A DNA stretch of 64,000 bases from Rosettibacter firmus (lineage in GTDB: Bacteria; Bacteroidota; Ignavibacteria; Ignavibacteriales; Melioribacteraceae). The stretch covers positions 62,001 to 126,000 of the forward strand of contig NZ_JAYKGJ010000004.1 in the NCBI RefSeq assembly GCF_036860695.1. The letters run 5' to 3'. Below, in pieces: positions 9,373-18,787 of this stretch (position 1 is its first letter; each line of letters begins with the position of its first letter). The position numbers and the translations under genes were made by a program. The notes under the pieces are model-generated. The model saw only the letters and a list, made by a program, of their open reading frames with translations. It searched no databases and was not told the origin of the DNA.

Positions 9373-10224
9373 ATGAAAAAGTTTTTTAATTACGTACTGA
9401 TATTTTCTTCACTCTTATTTTTAGCCTGTAGCAGCAAAATAGAAAAGAGTCCGGCAGCAGGTTATGAACCACCAACTTTATTAAAACAGCCGAGATTATA
9501 TTATCCTAAAATCGCTCAAGAAAATGCCCTCTGGGGCAGTACCAAACTTATCATCTCAATCAATGAAAATGGAATTGTTAATAATGTTTATGTAATTAAA
9601 TCTTCCGGACACAAAATTCTTGACAGTGCTGCTATTAATTATTGCAAAAATCTTTTATTCAATCCTGCTAAAAGAAATGGAAAACCTGTTAACTCAAAAA
9701 TTGAATGGGTTATTAAATTCAATATCTCTGATCAAAACTGGGAAATTGATAATTATCTTCTCGAATTATCAAGATTATATGATAAGGTTCAACGTCTTAA
9801 TCAGGAATACAGAATTGAAGTTGAACGAGAAATATTGAAAAAGCACAATGAGTTTGTTCAAAACTTTAGCGATGCTCTTAATTTTAATAAAGTATTATTA
9901 CAGATAATATTACCAGAGATTTCAAAAGAGTGGGAAAAAGATTGGAATGGCTGGCCACTTTCCTTTTTATTATATCATGATTTTATTAAAAGATTTCCAG
10001 ATTACGATAGTATTTCTGTAGTAAAAAATTTATTGATTAATTCTTTGAAGTCAGATATCCAGTACATTAAAAATACACCAGCTTTAGACATTAATGTAAA
10101 GAAAGAAAAGGAAAAAATTCTTAACAAAATAAAAATTTTCATAACTACAAATTATCCAGATGTTATACTAAAAGATATTAATCTGGAAGCCAATGTAAGT
10201 TCAATTTATTTATCAAAAATGTAA
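9373..10224 (+). CDS. Lipoprotein with TonB C-terminal-like domain
   Basis: A 283-residue lipoprotein with lipobox LFLACSS (C20). Residues about 45-120 resemble the TonB C-terminal fold: YYPKIAQENALWGS, then IISINENGIVNNVYVIKSSG and a late FNPAKRNGKPV before a WVIKFNI strand. The remaining 160 residues are predicted mainly helical and charged, with no family I recognise. Unlike a true energy transducer it has no cytoplasmic membrane anchor or proline-rich linker, because the lipid would fix it to a membrane. A GGGGGAGG ribosome site precedes the ATG. Sitting inside the saccharolytic cluster, it might cooperate with the receptor encoded at 18.8-21.8 kb, but that is inference. Confidence 0.75.
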   Translation: MKKFFNYVLIFSSLLFLACSSKIEKSPAAGYEPPTLLKQPRLYYPKIAQENALWGSTKLIISINENGIVNNVYVIKSSGHKILDSAAINYCKNLLFNPAKRNGKPVNSKIEWVIKFNISDQNWEIDNYLLELSRLYDKVQRLNQEYRIEVEREILKKHNEFVQNFSDALNFNKVLLQIILPEISKEWEKDWNGWPLSFLLYHDFIKRFPDYDSISVVKNLLINSLKSDIQYIKNTPALDINVKKEKEKILNKIKIFITTNYPDVILKDINLEANVSSIYLSKM

Positions 10225-10264
10225 TTAATTAAAGGAAAGATAATCCATAAAACTAATCAACTAT

Positions 10265-11479
10265 ATGTCATACATGGTTAATAAACACTTTTCAAGAAAT
10301 TTCTTTGCATATCTTATAGTTTTTTTATTTTCATCACTTAATCTATCTGCTCAATTCATTAATACATTTAATGATGGACTTAAATTAGATCCCAGAGGAT
10401 TAAATGGTTGGACATACAGAACTGGAGATGGAGAAGCCACAATGAATTTTGTTCCATCTCCAGATGGATATGCTTCAATAATTGTTGATGCCACTAAAGA
10501 TAAAATGGGAATATGGTGGGCATTGATAAGAAGAAGAATTTCAGAAAATATGGATCTCTCATTAATTCAAAATCCAGAATTTGAATTCAGAATCGAGGCA
10601 AAAGTAAGAGTTAGTGATGCACCTAAAAGAATCAATCTCCATCTTAATACACAAAGGACTACAGATTTTCACTCTCATTTAATGGAATACGATATCCCAG
10701 ATACTACAAACTGGCATATTATCAGTATGACTACAAAGAATTTTGATGCAAGACCTGGAGATACTGTTTATGCTCAGCTTGCATTAATGGATTGGGGTTT
10801 TGAAAAATATCGTGTCGATATTGATTATTATAAAGTTGACATTGTTAATATTAATTCTACTGGAAAAGATTTAGGAGAACCAATTCCCTATCATCCACCA
10901 ATTCCAGATACTTCTACTTTTAATTTTCATATCCCTGTAAGCAATGATGCAATTATTGATTTAAATTTACCTGACCTGAATTTTAATAACTGGTCAACAA
11001 TCGATGAAACTGGTAATAAAATAAACTTGATCACCGTAAGTCAAAATCAATATATAATATTAAAATTCGATCTAAGAGATTTTAAAAACAAAAAAGTAAG
11101 TGGCTCTGGATTACTTGAATTAACAACTTATTCATTACAAAATTCTCCTGATTACAAAAAAGATTTTGGAATGATTAGAGTTACAGAAATTCTTGGTGGT
11201 GATAATTGGACTCAAGAAAAAGTCACATTTAATAATTTTTGCAAAAATCAGCCAATTAACAAAGTATTAAATAGCCAGATGATAATTGATGTTTCTGTAA
11301 ACAATCGAAAGGGAGAAAAAAATTATATTACAATATCAAAACCTGTATTACAAAGACTAATTGATGGAAAAACAAAAGGTTTAGCTATAAAACCACTGGG
11401 AGCTGTAGTTGCTTCATTTTATGCATCCGAAAATAAGTTTATGATACCTAAACTTCATTTTAATATTCTAAACGAATAA
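10265..11479 (+). CDS. Secreted protein of unknown function, possible carbohydrate-binding C-terminal domain
   Basis: A 404-residue protein with a signal peptide (hydrophobic to residue about 29, ending LNLSAQ). The start could also be the ATG at 10274; neither has a strong ribosome site. Residues 30-200 are beta-rich, with conserved-looking Trp and Asp and the phrase NLHLNTQRTTDFHSHLMEYD; I recognise no family. Residues about 240-400 resemble DNRLRE/CBM96-type beta-sandwiches: a W-x-x-E-K-V-T-F-N-N segment, then an IIDVSVNN strand and a late ASFYASEN. No catalytic residues stand out. Its place between GH genes suggests polysaccharide binding or an uncharacterised enzyme. Confidence 0.7.
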   Translation: MSYMVNKHFSRNFFAYLIVFLFSSLNLSAQFINTFNDGLKLDPRGLNGWTYRTGDGEATMNFVPSPDGYASIIVDATKDKMGIWWALIRRRISENMDLSLIQNPEFEFRIEAKVRVSDAPKRINLHLNTQRTTDFHSHLMEYDIPDTTNWHIISMTTKNFDARPGDTVYAQLALMDWGFEKYRVDIDYYKVDIVNINSTGKDLGEPIPYHPPIPDTSTFNFHIPVSNDAIIDLNLPDLNFNNWSTIDETGNKINLITVSQNQYIILKFDLRDFKNKKVSGSGLLELTTYSLQNSPDYKKDFGMIRVTEILGGDNWTQEKVTFNNFCKNQPINKVLNSQMIIDVSVNNRKGEKNYITISKPVLQRLIDGKTKGLAIKPLGAVVASFYASENKFMIPKLHFNILNE

Positions 11480-11511
11480 AATTGCTTACATAAATATCAT
11501 TGAGGTATTAT

Positions 11512-12495
11512 ATGAAAATTCTTTTTATTGGTGGTACTGGAAATATTAGCACTTCTGTAAGTAAACTCTGTATCGAAAGAGGTTTTGAATTATATCTACT
11601 CAATAGAGGATTAACCAATAATAAAATTGAAGGAGCTAAAACAATCACTGCAGACATCAATAATTTTTCTCAAGTAGATGAAGCACTAAAAAATTTTTAC
11701 TGGGATGCAGTTGTAAACTGGATTGCTTTTACTCCAGAACACATAGAAAGAGATTTAAAACTTTTTAAGAATAAAACAAAGCAATATATTTTTATCAGCT
11801 CTGCTTCGATTTATCAGAAACCACCATTAAATCCAGTCATTACAGAATCAACACCACTTAAAAATCCATACTGGGATTATTCAAGAAACAAAATTGCATG
11901 CGAAGAAAGATTAAATAAAGCTTATCGAGAAGAAGATTTTCCAATAACTATAGTTAGACCTTCTCACACTTATTCTAATGTTATTCCCGTACCAATAGGA
12001 GGATGGACAGAATATACAATTGTGGATAGAATTAAAAAAGGTGAAAAAATAATTGTACATGGTGATGGAACATCACTATGGACTTTAACACATGCAGATG
12101 ATTTTGCACTTGGATTCATTGGCTTAATTGGCAATTATAAAACCATCGGTCACGCATTTCATATTACATCAGATGAAGTATTAACATGGGATCAAATTCA
12201 TTTCTTACTGGCAGAAGCTGTTGGAAAAGAACCGAATATAATTCATATCCCTTCTGATTTTATTGTAAAATGTGAACCATCTTTAACTGGCTCATTACTC
12301 GGCGATAAAACCTGGAATGCAATATTCGATAATTCAAAAATCAAAAAATTCTGTCCAGATTTTGTTGCCAGAATACCATTTAGAGAAGGCATTAAAAAAA
12401 CAATTCAATGGTTCGAAGAAAAACCAGAAAGAAAAATTATACGCAAGGAAACAAATGATATGATTGATAGAATAATTCAATGTTATAATAAATGA
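11512..12495 (+). CDS. NAD-dependent epimerase/dehydratase (extended SDR family)
   Basis: A 327-residue SDR protein starting at ATG 11512, with GAGG at 11502-11505. A TTG at 11500 would overlap that ribosome site and is less likely. The Rossmann motif is FIGGTGNIS near the N-terminus, and the catalytic pair is YSRNK (Tyr and Lys, after ISSASIY). No signal peptide is seen, so it acts in the cytoplasm, probably on a nucleotide sugar or a free sugar derivative. Closest in feel to WcaG-type epimerases encoded in polysaccharide-use clusters. It sits 32 bases after the preceding gene on the same strand, consistent with one transcript. Substrate unknown. Confidence 0.85.
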   Translation: MKILFIGGTGNISTSVSKLCIERGFELYLLNRGLTNNKIEGAKTITADINNFSQVDEALKNFYWDAVVNWIAFTPEHIERDLKLFKNKTKQYIFISSASIYQKPPLNPVITESTPLKNPYWDYSRNKIACEERLNKAYREEDFPITIVRPSHTYSNVIPVPIGGWTEYTIVDRIKKGEKIIVHGDGTSLWTLTHADDFALGFIGLIGNYKTIGHAFHITSDEVLTWDQIHFLLAEAVGKEPNIIHIPSDFIVKCEPSLTGSLLGDKTWNAIFDNSKIKKFCPDFVARIPFREGIKKTIQWFEEKPERKIIRKETNDMIDRIIQCYNK

Positions 12496-12688
12496 TCATC
12501 ATTTTATTAATCTGATAAATATTTATTTTTTTAATAAATCAATAATTCCCTGAACATTTGTTACTACAAAAATTAAAGCATTGAATTATTAATATAACAC
12601 AGTAAAACTGTCGAGTACTCCAGCTGGCATAATTTTAGTCTATTCAATTTTTATACTTACTTTCAACAAATATTCCAGGGAGGAAAAC

Positions 12689-13513
12689 ATGAAAATATTA
12701 TCAAAGTTATTATTAATTCTTTTCATTATATCAACTCAAATATTTTCACAGGGAGAAACAGAACTAAAGAAAGGAGTAAATTTAATTCCAACTAAAATTT
12801 ACACAGAAGAAGAAGATGCAAGAATTTTAAAACTCTTTGAAGGACTTCGAGTAGCAGATGTATCTGATGGAATGGATATGGTTGGTTTGCCTGGAAGAGG
12901 TTTGGTTGATCCTTCAATTCATCCTGCGTGGATTGATCCTGTTGACTTAACTCATCAATTCAGAGGAATTGCTATTACTGCAAGATATGTCCCCACACAA
13001 AAACCAGATCGTCCAGAGCATGGAGAAGAATTTTCTAAATGGGAAGGAAATTTTTATAATGCATATTCAAGCGAAGCATTTACACAATTAATAAAACCAG
13101 GTACTGTAGTTGTGATTGATGATGTCGAAGAAAAAGATATTGGTTCAATAGGTTCATATAATATTCTCGAATGGCATCGTCGAGGAGCTGTTGGTGTAGT
13201 TACAGATGCTTCTGCAAGAGATCTTGATGAAATTGCAATTGAAAAAGTACCACTCTATTTTAGAAAACCAGGTCGTGGAATTAGACCAGGTAGAAATGAG
13301 CTTGAATCTGTAAATAGACCGGTTGTTATTGGTGGAGTACTGGTCTGCCCGGGTGATATAATAGTAGCCGATAAAGATGGTGTTTGTGTTGTACCACGTT
13401 ATGTAGCCGAGGATGTAGCCAAGTATGCAAGAGAAATTTTGAATAAAGATAAAGAAGGAAGAAGAAACTTATACGAAAGCTTGAAAATGAAATTAGATAA
13501 AACTGTTAAATAA
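12689..13513 (+). CDS. Exported RraA-like/HMG aldolase family protein
   Basis: A 274-residue member of the RraA-like fold (annotated in databases as RraA, dimethylmenaquinone methyltransferase-like or 4-hydroxy-4-methyl-2-oxoglutarate aldolase). The core runs from RVADVSDGMDMVGL to GDIIVADKDGVCVVP, with the aldolase-type Arg-Asp pair in VVTDASARDLDEI. The unusual point is a clear signal peptide: MKILSKLLLILFIISTQIFSQG, cleaved near residue 21, behind a strong GGGAGG site. Canonical RraA and the aldolases are cytoplasmic. Export plus a position beside glycoside hydrolases suggests periplasmic cleavage or rearrangement of a sugar-acid-like compound; this is inference. The next gene starts 14 bases downstream. 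Confidence 0.85.
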   Translation: MKILSKLLLILFIISTQIFSQGETELKKGVNLIPTKIYTEEEDARILKLFEGLRVADVSDGMDMVGLPGRGLVDPSIHPAWIDPVDLTHQFRGIAITARYVPTQKPDRPEHGEEFSKWEGNFYNAYSSEAFTQLIKPGTVVVIDDVEEKDIGSIGSYNILEWHRRGAVGVVTDASARDLDEIAIEKVPLYFRKPGRGIRPGRNELESVNRPVVIGGVLVCPGDIIVADKDGVCVVPRYVAEDVAKYAREILNKDKEGRRNLYESLKMKLDKTVK

Positions 13514-13527
13514 ATTTCTAAAAACAT

Positions 13528-14880
13528 ATGAAAAAAAATTATTTCATCTATCTCGCTTTAATTATTGTGATAATATTTCAAAATATCTTATCCAAAAATT
13601 TGTCATCAAATTTAGATTCGACAAATAAAATTATATTAAATGAATTAAAATATGTGCTCCAAAAAGATATTGAAAAATGGTATCCACTTGCTATTGATAC
13701 AATTTATGGTGGATTTTTTAGTGATATCAATTATAAATGGGAATTAGCAGGAGCTCAAAATAAATTTATTGTTACACAAGCACGTCACATCTGGACGTGT
13801 GCAAAATTGTCTGAATTCTATCACAATGATTACTACACAAAAATTGCAAAGCATGGATTTGAATTTCTTAAAAATGTAATGTGGGATAAAAAGTACGGTG
13901 GTTTTTTCGATTTAGTTACCAGAAAAGGAAAACCAATTAAAGAAAACAATAAAATAATAAAAAAAGCTTATGGACATGCATTTGTTATTTATGGTTTATC
14001 TGCTTATTTCGAAGTTAGCAATGATTCATCAGCATTGAAGTTAGCTCAAAAAACTTTTGAATGGCTTGAAAATCATAGTTACGATACAATCTATGGTGGT
14101 TACTTTCAATTCATTTCTGAAAAAGGAGAACCATTTGTAAATGGATATAATGGAACTCCACCAAAAGATTACAATTCAATGATTCACATTCTTGAGGCAT
14201 ACACAGAGTTATACAAAACATGGAAAAACGAAAAACTAAAAGAAAGATTAACTTCTTTATTTTATTTAATAAGAGATAAAGTAACAACCGATAAAGGCTA
14301 TATGAGATTATATTTCCAGAGAGATTGGACGCCTGTTGAATTTAATTATTCAAGCACGGATAAAAACAAAAATTTTCTGCTTGATCATGTATCATTTGGT
14401 CATGATATTGAAACTGCATATCTACTTTTAGAAGCTGCAGAAATCTTAGGAATAAAAGATTCACTAACAATTATCAAAGCCAAAACTATGGTCAATCATA
14501 CTATAAGTAATGGATGGGATTCTTTTAATGGAGGAATATTTGATGCTGGATATTATTTCAAAGATAAAGATAGTATTACAATTATTAAAAATACAAAAGA
14601 ATGGTGGTCGCAAGCAGAAGCACTAAATTCGTTTTTATTAATGTCAGAATTATTTCCAGAAGACAGAGTTGTTTATTATAATTATTTTAAATCCCAATGG
14701 GAGTACATTAAAAAATATCTTATTGATAATATAAATCAAGGATGGTTTATTGGTGGAATAGATATCGTTCCAGAAAATAAATTTTCTCCTAAAAGTACTA
14801 TCTGGAAATGTAATTACCACACAACACGAGCTTTAATAAATTGCATCAATACATTAGAAAGAAATAATAATTACAAATAA
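13528..14880 (+). CDS. Exported AGE/cellobiose 2-epimerase family protein
   Basis: A 450-residue (alpha/alpha)6-barrel protein with an N-terminal signal peptide (about residues 1-23). Family signatures seen in order: TQARHIWT, AYGHAFVIYGL, DYNSMIHILEAYTEL, FGHDIETAYLLLEAAE, WWSQAEALNSFLL and WKCNYHTTRALI. The His residues of the FGHD and YHTTRA motifs correspond to catalytic histidines in cellobiose 2-epimerases and N-acylglucosamine 2-epimerases. It would interconvert Glc and Man at the reducing end of a disaccharide, or a free sugar, but in the periplasm rather than the cytosol. It lies 14 bases after the RraA-like gene and 16 bases before the GH27 gene, so these three are tightly linked. 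Confidence 0.87.
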   Translation: MKKNYFIYLALIIVIIFQNILSKNLSSNLDSTNKIILNELKYVLQKDIEKWYPLAIDTIYGGFFSDINYKWELAGAQNKFIVTQARHIWTCAKLSEFYHNDYYTKIAKHGFEFLKNVMWDKKYGGFFDLVTRKGKPIKENNKIIKKAYGHAFVIYGLSAYFEVSNDSSALKLAQKTFEWLENHSYDTIYGGYFQFISEKGEPFVNGYNGTPPKDYNSMIHILEAYTELYKTWKNEKLKERLTSLFYLIRDKVTTDKGYMRLYFQRDWTPVEFNYSSTDKNKNFLLDHVSFGHDIETAYLLLEAAEILGIKDSLTIIKAKTMVNHTISNGWDSFNGGIFDAGYYFKDKDSITIIKNTKEWWSQAEALNSFLLMSELFPEDRVVYYNYFKSQWEYIKKYLIDNINQGWFIGGIDIVPENKFSPKSTIWKCNYHTTRALINCINTLERNNNYK

Positions 14881-14896
14881 CAAAAGTGAGAGCATT

Positions 14897-16105
14897 ATGA
14901 AAAGAATTAATTTAATAATTATTTTAATTGCAACATCATTATATGCACAAAAATTCGAAGGACTTGCATTAACACCACCAATGGGCTGGAATAGCTGGAA
15001 TAAGTTTGGATGTGAAATCAATGAAGAAATAATAAAGAAAATGGCAGATGCAATGGTTGAAAGTGGAATGAAAGACGCTGGCTATCAATATATAATTATT
15101 GATGATTGCTGGCAGGGAGAACGTGATAGTCTTGGTTTTATTCAACCAGATCCACAAAGATTTCCATCAGGTATAAAAGCATTAGCTGATTATATTCATT
15201 CTAAAGGATTAAAATTTGGAATTTATTCCTGTGCAGGCTGGAAAACATGTGGTGGAAGACCAGGTAGTCGTGGTTATGAATTTCAAGATGCAAAAAAATA
15301 TGCTGAATGGGGCGTAGATTACTTAAAGTACGATTGGTGTTACACAGAAGGATTAAATGCAGAAGGAGCATATCTAACTATGCGCAATGCACTTTATGCA
15401 GCTGGTAGACCAATTGTTTTTAGTATTTGTGAATGGGGAAATAATAAACCCTGGGAATGGGGAAAAAATATTGGCCATTTATGGAGAACTACTGGCGATA
15501 TAACAAATTGTTTTGATTGTATAGTTGATCATGGAACCTGGAAATCCTGGGGTGTAATGCAAATACTTGATATGCAAAAAGGATTAAGAGCTTATGCTGG
15601 CCCAGATCACTGGAATGATCCTGATATGCTTGAAGTTGGGAATGGAATGTCAGTCAACGAAGATAGGGCTCATTTTTCAATGTGGTGTATGCTTGCAGCA
15701 CCATTAATTGCTGGAAACGATTTATCAAATATGTCAAAAGAAACAATAGAAATTCTTACTAATAAAGAAGTAATTGATATAAATCAGGATTCACTGGGAA
15801 TTCAAGGATTTAAATACTTTGAAAAAGATAGTATTGAAATCTGGTTTAAACCCTTAAAAAAAGATAACTGGGCTGTATGCTTTCTTAATCGATCAAAAAA
15901 AACACATGAAATTAAATTTTCATGGAAAGAGCATGAAGTTATAGACTCAATTTTTAATAAAGAAGCTAACTTCAAAAAAACTGTTTTCAATATCAGGGAT
16001 TTATGGAAAAAGAAAAATATTGGTACAACAAAAGATGATTTCGTTGCTGTCATTCCTTCACATGATGTAATTCTATTAAGATTATCTCCTATCAAACAAC
16101 ATTAA
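14897..16105 (+). CDS. Exported GH27 alpha-galactosidase
   Basis: A 402-residue GH27 enzyme, full length. A short signal peptide ends at LYAQ (about residue 18). Landmarks are LTPPMGWNSWNKFGC at the start of the barrel, the nucleophile Asp in LKYDWC (D146), the acid/base Asp in LWRTTGDI (D201) and GPDHWNDPDMLEVGNG. A beta-sandwich C-terminal domain follows from about residue 300. It should release terminal alpha-1,6- or alpha-1,3-galactose, for example from galactomannan or raffinose-type sugars. It is the last gene of the + strand run; a hairpin with A and T tracts at 16132-16165 follows. Confidence 0.93.
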   Translation: MKRINLIIILIATSLYAQKFEGLALTPPMGWNSWNKFGCEINEEIIKKMADAMVESGMKDAGYQYIIIDDCWQGERDSLGFIQPDPQRFPSGIKALADYIHSKGLKFGIYSCAGWKTCGGRPGSRGYEFQDAKKYAEWGVDYLKYDWCYTEGLNAEGAYLTMRNALYAAGRPIVFSICEWGNNKPWEWGKNIGHLWRTTGDITNCFDCIVDHGTWKSWGVMQILDMQKGLRAYAGPDHWNDPDMLEVGNGMSVNEDRAHFSMWCMLAAPLIAGNDLSNMSKETIEILTNKEVIDINQDSLGIQGFKYFEKDSIEIWFKPLKKDNWAVCFLNRSKKTHEIKFSWKEHEVIDSIFNKEANFKKTVFNIRDLWKKKNIGTTKDDFVAVIPSHDVILLRLSPIKQH

Positions 16106-16131
16106 TATAACTTTCAAAACAGGTTTAAAAT

Positions 16132-16165
16132 AAAAAAGGCTGAGTTTATTCAACTCAGCCTTTTT
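16132..16165. terminator. Bidirectional Rho-independent terminator
   Basis: A perfect 9-bp stem, GGCTGAGTT at 16138-16146 and AACTCAGCC at 16152-16160, closes a 5-base loop. Six A precede it and five T follow it, so it can stop transcription from the GH27 gene on the + strand and from the T9SS protein gene on the - strand. Confidence 0.9.
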
Positions 16166-16184
16166 CAAAACTGCCTAATACAAC

Positions 16185-18728
16185 TTACTTCAAGAGAATC
16201 ATTTTCTTATAAGCCTTAAAATCACCTGCTTCAATTCCATAGAAATAAACACCAGAAGCTAAGTTTGCTGCATTAAAGTCAACTGTATAAACACCTGCAT
16301 TCATGAACTTATTATCAATCAATGTAACTACTCTTTGCCCGAGTATATTATAAACTGTTAGTTTTACATTTGCAGGTTTAGCAATTGAGAATTTTATTGT
16401 TGTAGTTGGGTTAAATGGATTTGGATAATTTTGTTCAAGAGCATAACCATTTGGAATTTGATCAAGATTTTTAACCGATGAGATCACAGTTACTTTTATA
16501 AATTGAATTAAATCAACACTTACATTTTGACCTGCTAATGTAATTGAATGATTTCCTTGAGATAACTGGAATCTATCTGTTAGATAAGATAATCCAGTTG
16601 AATCATCTTTGCTTTCAAGAGTAGCAGTCAAAACAGTATTGCCATCTGCTTTAATAGTTAAATTCTGTGGTCCACTGTAATTTTGATACAAAATATTCAA
16701 TGAATAAGAACCATCTGCAGGTGCATTTACATTAAATGTAATTGAACCATTTGTATTAAGTGCAACAGATTTAAACCAGCTTGGTACCCAAACAGCACCT
16801 TCAACCTGTGGTTGAACCAAATCATATGCTGTAACATCAGCACCAGTTAATTCTTTTATTATCTGACCATTTTTAATAATTCTAATACCAGCAAAGTTCT
16901 GCCATCCCCACGATTTTTCAATTTTAATTGTGTTTGTTCCCTGCTTAAATGTTAAAGCACCAGCTTCAAGAATATCTGCTTGTTTAACAACTACCCATTG
17001 CCAGCTATTAACATCAATTCCAGTTGCTGGTCCAGATGCTGGATCAAAAATCAATTCGCCCCAGCCATGTGCTGCATCATGAATCTCAACACCATTAACA
17101 TAAGTATGTTGACCTCTCTGTGAATTACCACGCATATGCTGTAAAATACCTAAATCATATTCACCACCTTCTGGTAAATCGAATGTCCATTCAATATAAC
17201 CACCAGCATCCATTACAAAATAAACAAAGCCAGATACTGATTTAATCTGAGCATCGCCGCCTAAAGTTGTTTTTTCTGCTTCATGTTCAGAAACTATATC
17301 ATATTTATAAATAGGTCCAGCCATATTTCTTAACTGTTCTACATATTGTTCTTTATTTTGTTCAAATATTGCTTTTTTCTCCGGGAACCAATTTAAATCA
17401 CCAAGTGGTAATCCATCTGTTCCAGCTGTTAAAAGAAATGCGGGTTGTGTATAAGAGAAGTTTTCTGGTAAGGGCCAGCTTGGGCATGTAGCACAAACAG
17501 TACCATCTGGATTTGTTGGTAATTTCCAGAAATATGTTGGAATTTCACTTGCACCAGCTCTTAATCCTGTAATATTCTCTATCATTTTAGGAATTATTTC
17601 AGATGGATAAGTTGGGAAATTTGGTCTCTGGTCTAACCAGAATGTATCCTTAACTACCATATTTTCATATTTGCTTAAAAAGTCTTCTTTAAGAACTGGT
17701 CCAACAAATGGTTGTTTTCTAATAGAATCACCATAAAATGTAATAAATTGTGGATCTAACCATGCAGCTGTATTAGTAAATAAAATTCTCCTACTTTTTT
17801 CAGGTCCATATTTGGTTGGCAATGCACCGAAGCTAAAGATTCCAGATGTTGTAGCTCTTGGATCTCTGTTTGGACTGTCTAATTCAGTTTGATTATGTGC
17901 TTCACCATGCCAGAATGGATTAATAATTAAATTATTTGCAAAATATGCTTCGTATAACCATGGTGTTGTATTAATACCACGACCATTAAAAACAATTGTA
18001 TTATGATTAAATCTCAAATACTTTGCTGCTCCACTTTCAATTTGAAGTGATGTAAATCCAATATTAAAGAAAGTATTATTTTCAATTATTACTGTATCTG
18101 CATCATTCCATATTGAGATTCCTCTACCAGTCCAGATTTGTGTTGGAGGGGATTCTAACAAATTTCTATAAACACAATTTGTTATAATAATGTCATTATT
18201 TTTACCAGTCCATGCAACAAGTGCAAAATTAGTTCTTTCAAAAATGCAACCGTCAAAAACGAAACGGCTATCACTTGCATCAATTTGAATTGGTTGATAA
18301 GCTGTTTGAACACCAGCATCATCACAACCAATAAAATAAATATTCTTAAATGTTATGCTACCACCCCCAGTAATTAAACGACCGGTAACTGACCCATCCG
18401 GTCTTGATACTCTTTGAATTACTGCCGGGAATTTATCTGGATTTGTGGGATCGGGTTTTTCGCCAACAATTCTTAAATGCCAACCATCATTTTTAATTTC
18501 TTCTGTAACCCAATAAATTCCACCTGCACGTAATTTATAAACTCTTCCGGCAGGACGATTGACATCTTCGTTAATAGCTTTTGTTAAAGCATCTACTACA
18601 AAATTACCCTGGCTGTCGAGATATTCTACGACAAGAGTATCGCCCTGTTGTGCACTGACTTTTTTAGCCGGTGAAAAAAATAATACTAATGTTAAAGAAA
18701 CAAGTAGCAACTTTAAAAATTGCTTCAT
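16185..18728 (-). CDS. T9SS-exported right-handed beta-helix protein with carbohydrate-binding domains
   Basis: An 847-residue protein. After a signal peptide (to about residue 26, VSAQQ), residues 50-400 show short repeated strands with Asn-rich turns (ITNCVYRNLL, IIENNTFFNIG, FNHNTIVFNG), typical of pectate-lyase/chondroitinase-B-like parallel beta-helices. Residues about 480-640 and 650-765 look like two CBM6/35-type beta-sandwiches. The end is a type A sorting domain with EQNYPNPFNPTTTIKFS and a final KKMILLK. It probably binds or cleaves a uronic-acid polysaccharide at the cell surface; I cannot name a catalytic residue. It has an AGGAGGAT ribosome site and follows the receptor gene by 59 bases, so they are probably one operon. 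Confidence 0.85.
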   Translation of the reverse strand: MKQFLKLLLVSLTLVLFFSPAKKVSAQQGDTLVVEYLDSQGNFVVDALTKAINEDVNRPAGRVYKLRAGGIYWVTEEIKNDGWHLRIVGEKPDPTNPDKFPAVIQRVSRPDGSVTGRLITGGGSITFKNIYFIGCDDAGVQTAYQPIQIDASDSRFVFDGCIFERTNFALVAWTGKNNDIIITNCVYRNLLESPPTQIWTGRGISIWNDADTVIIENNTFFNIGFTSLQIESGAAKYLRFNHNTIVFNGRGINTTPWLYEAYFANNLIINPFWHGEAHNQTELDSPNRDPRATTSGIFSFGALPTKYGPEKSRRILFTNTAAWLDPQFITFYGDSIRKQPFVGPVLKEDFLSKYENMVVKDTFWLDQRPNFPTYPSEIIPKMIENITGLRAGASEIPTYFWKLPTNPDGTVCATCPSWPLPENFSYTQPAFLLTAGTDGLPLGDLNWFPEKKAIFEQNKEQYVEQLRNMAGPIYKYDIVSEHEAEKTTLGGDAQIKSVSGFVYFVMDAGGYIEWTFDLPEGGEYDLGILQHMRGNSQRGQHTYVNGVEIHDAAHGWGELIFDPASGPATGIDVNSWQWVVVKQADILEAGALTFKQGTNTIKIEKSWGWQNFAGIRIIKNGQIIKELTGADVTAYDLVQPQVEGAVWVPSWFKSVALNTNGSITFNVNAPADGSYSLNILYQNYSGPQNLTIKADGNTVLTATLESKDDSTGLSYLTDRFQLSQGNHSITLAGQNVSVDLIQFIKVTVISSVKNLDQIPNGYALEQNYPNPFNPTTTIKFSIAKPANVKLTVYNILGQRVVTLIDNKFMNAGVYTVDFNAANLASGVYFYGIEAGDFKAYKKMILLK

Positions 18729-18787
18729 ACTGAATCCTCCTATTTAGTTTTAAAGAGATTTTTTAAGTTGAGAAAACAATTTCTCAT

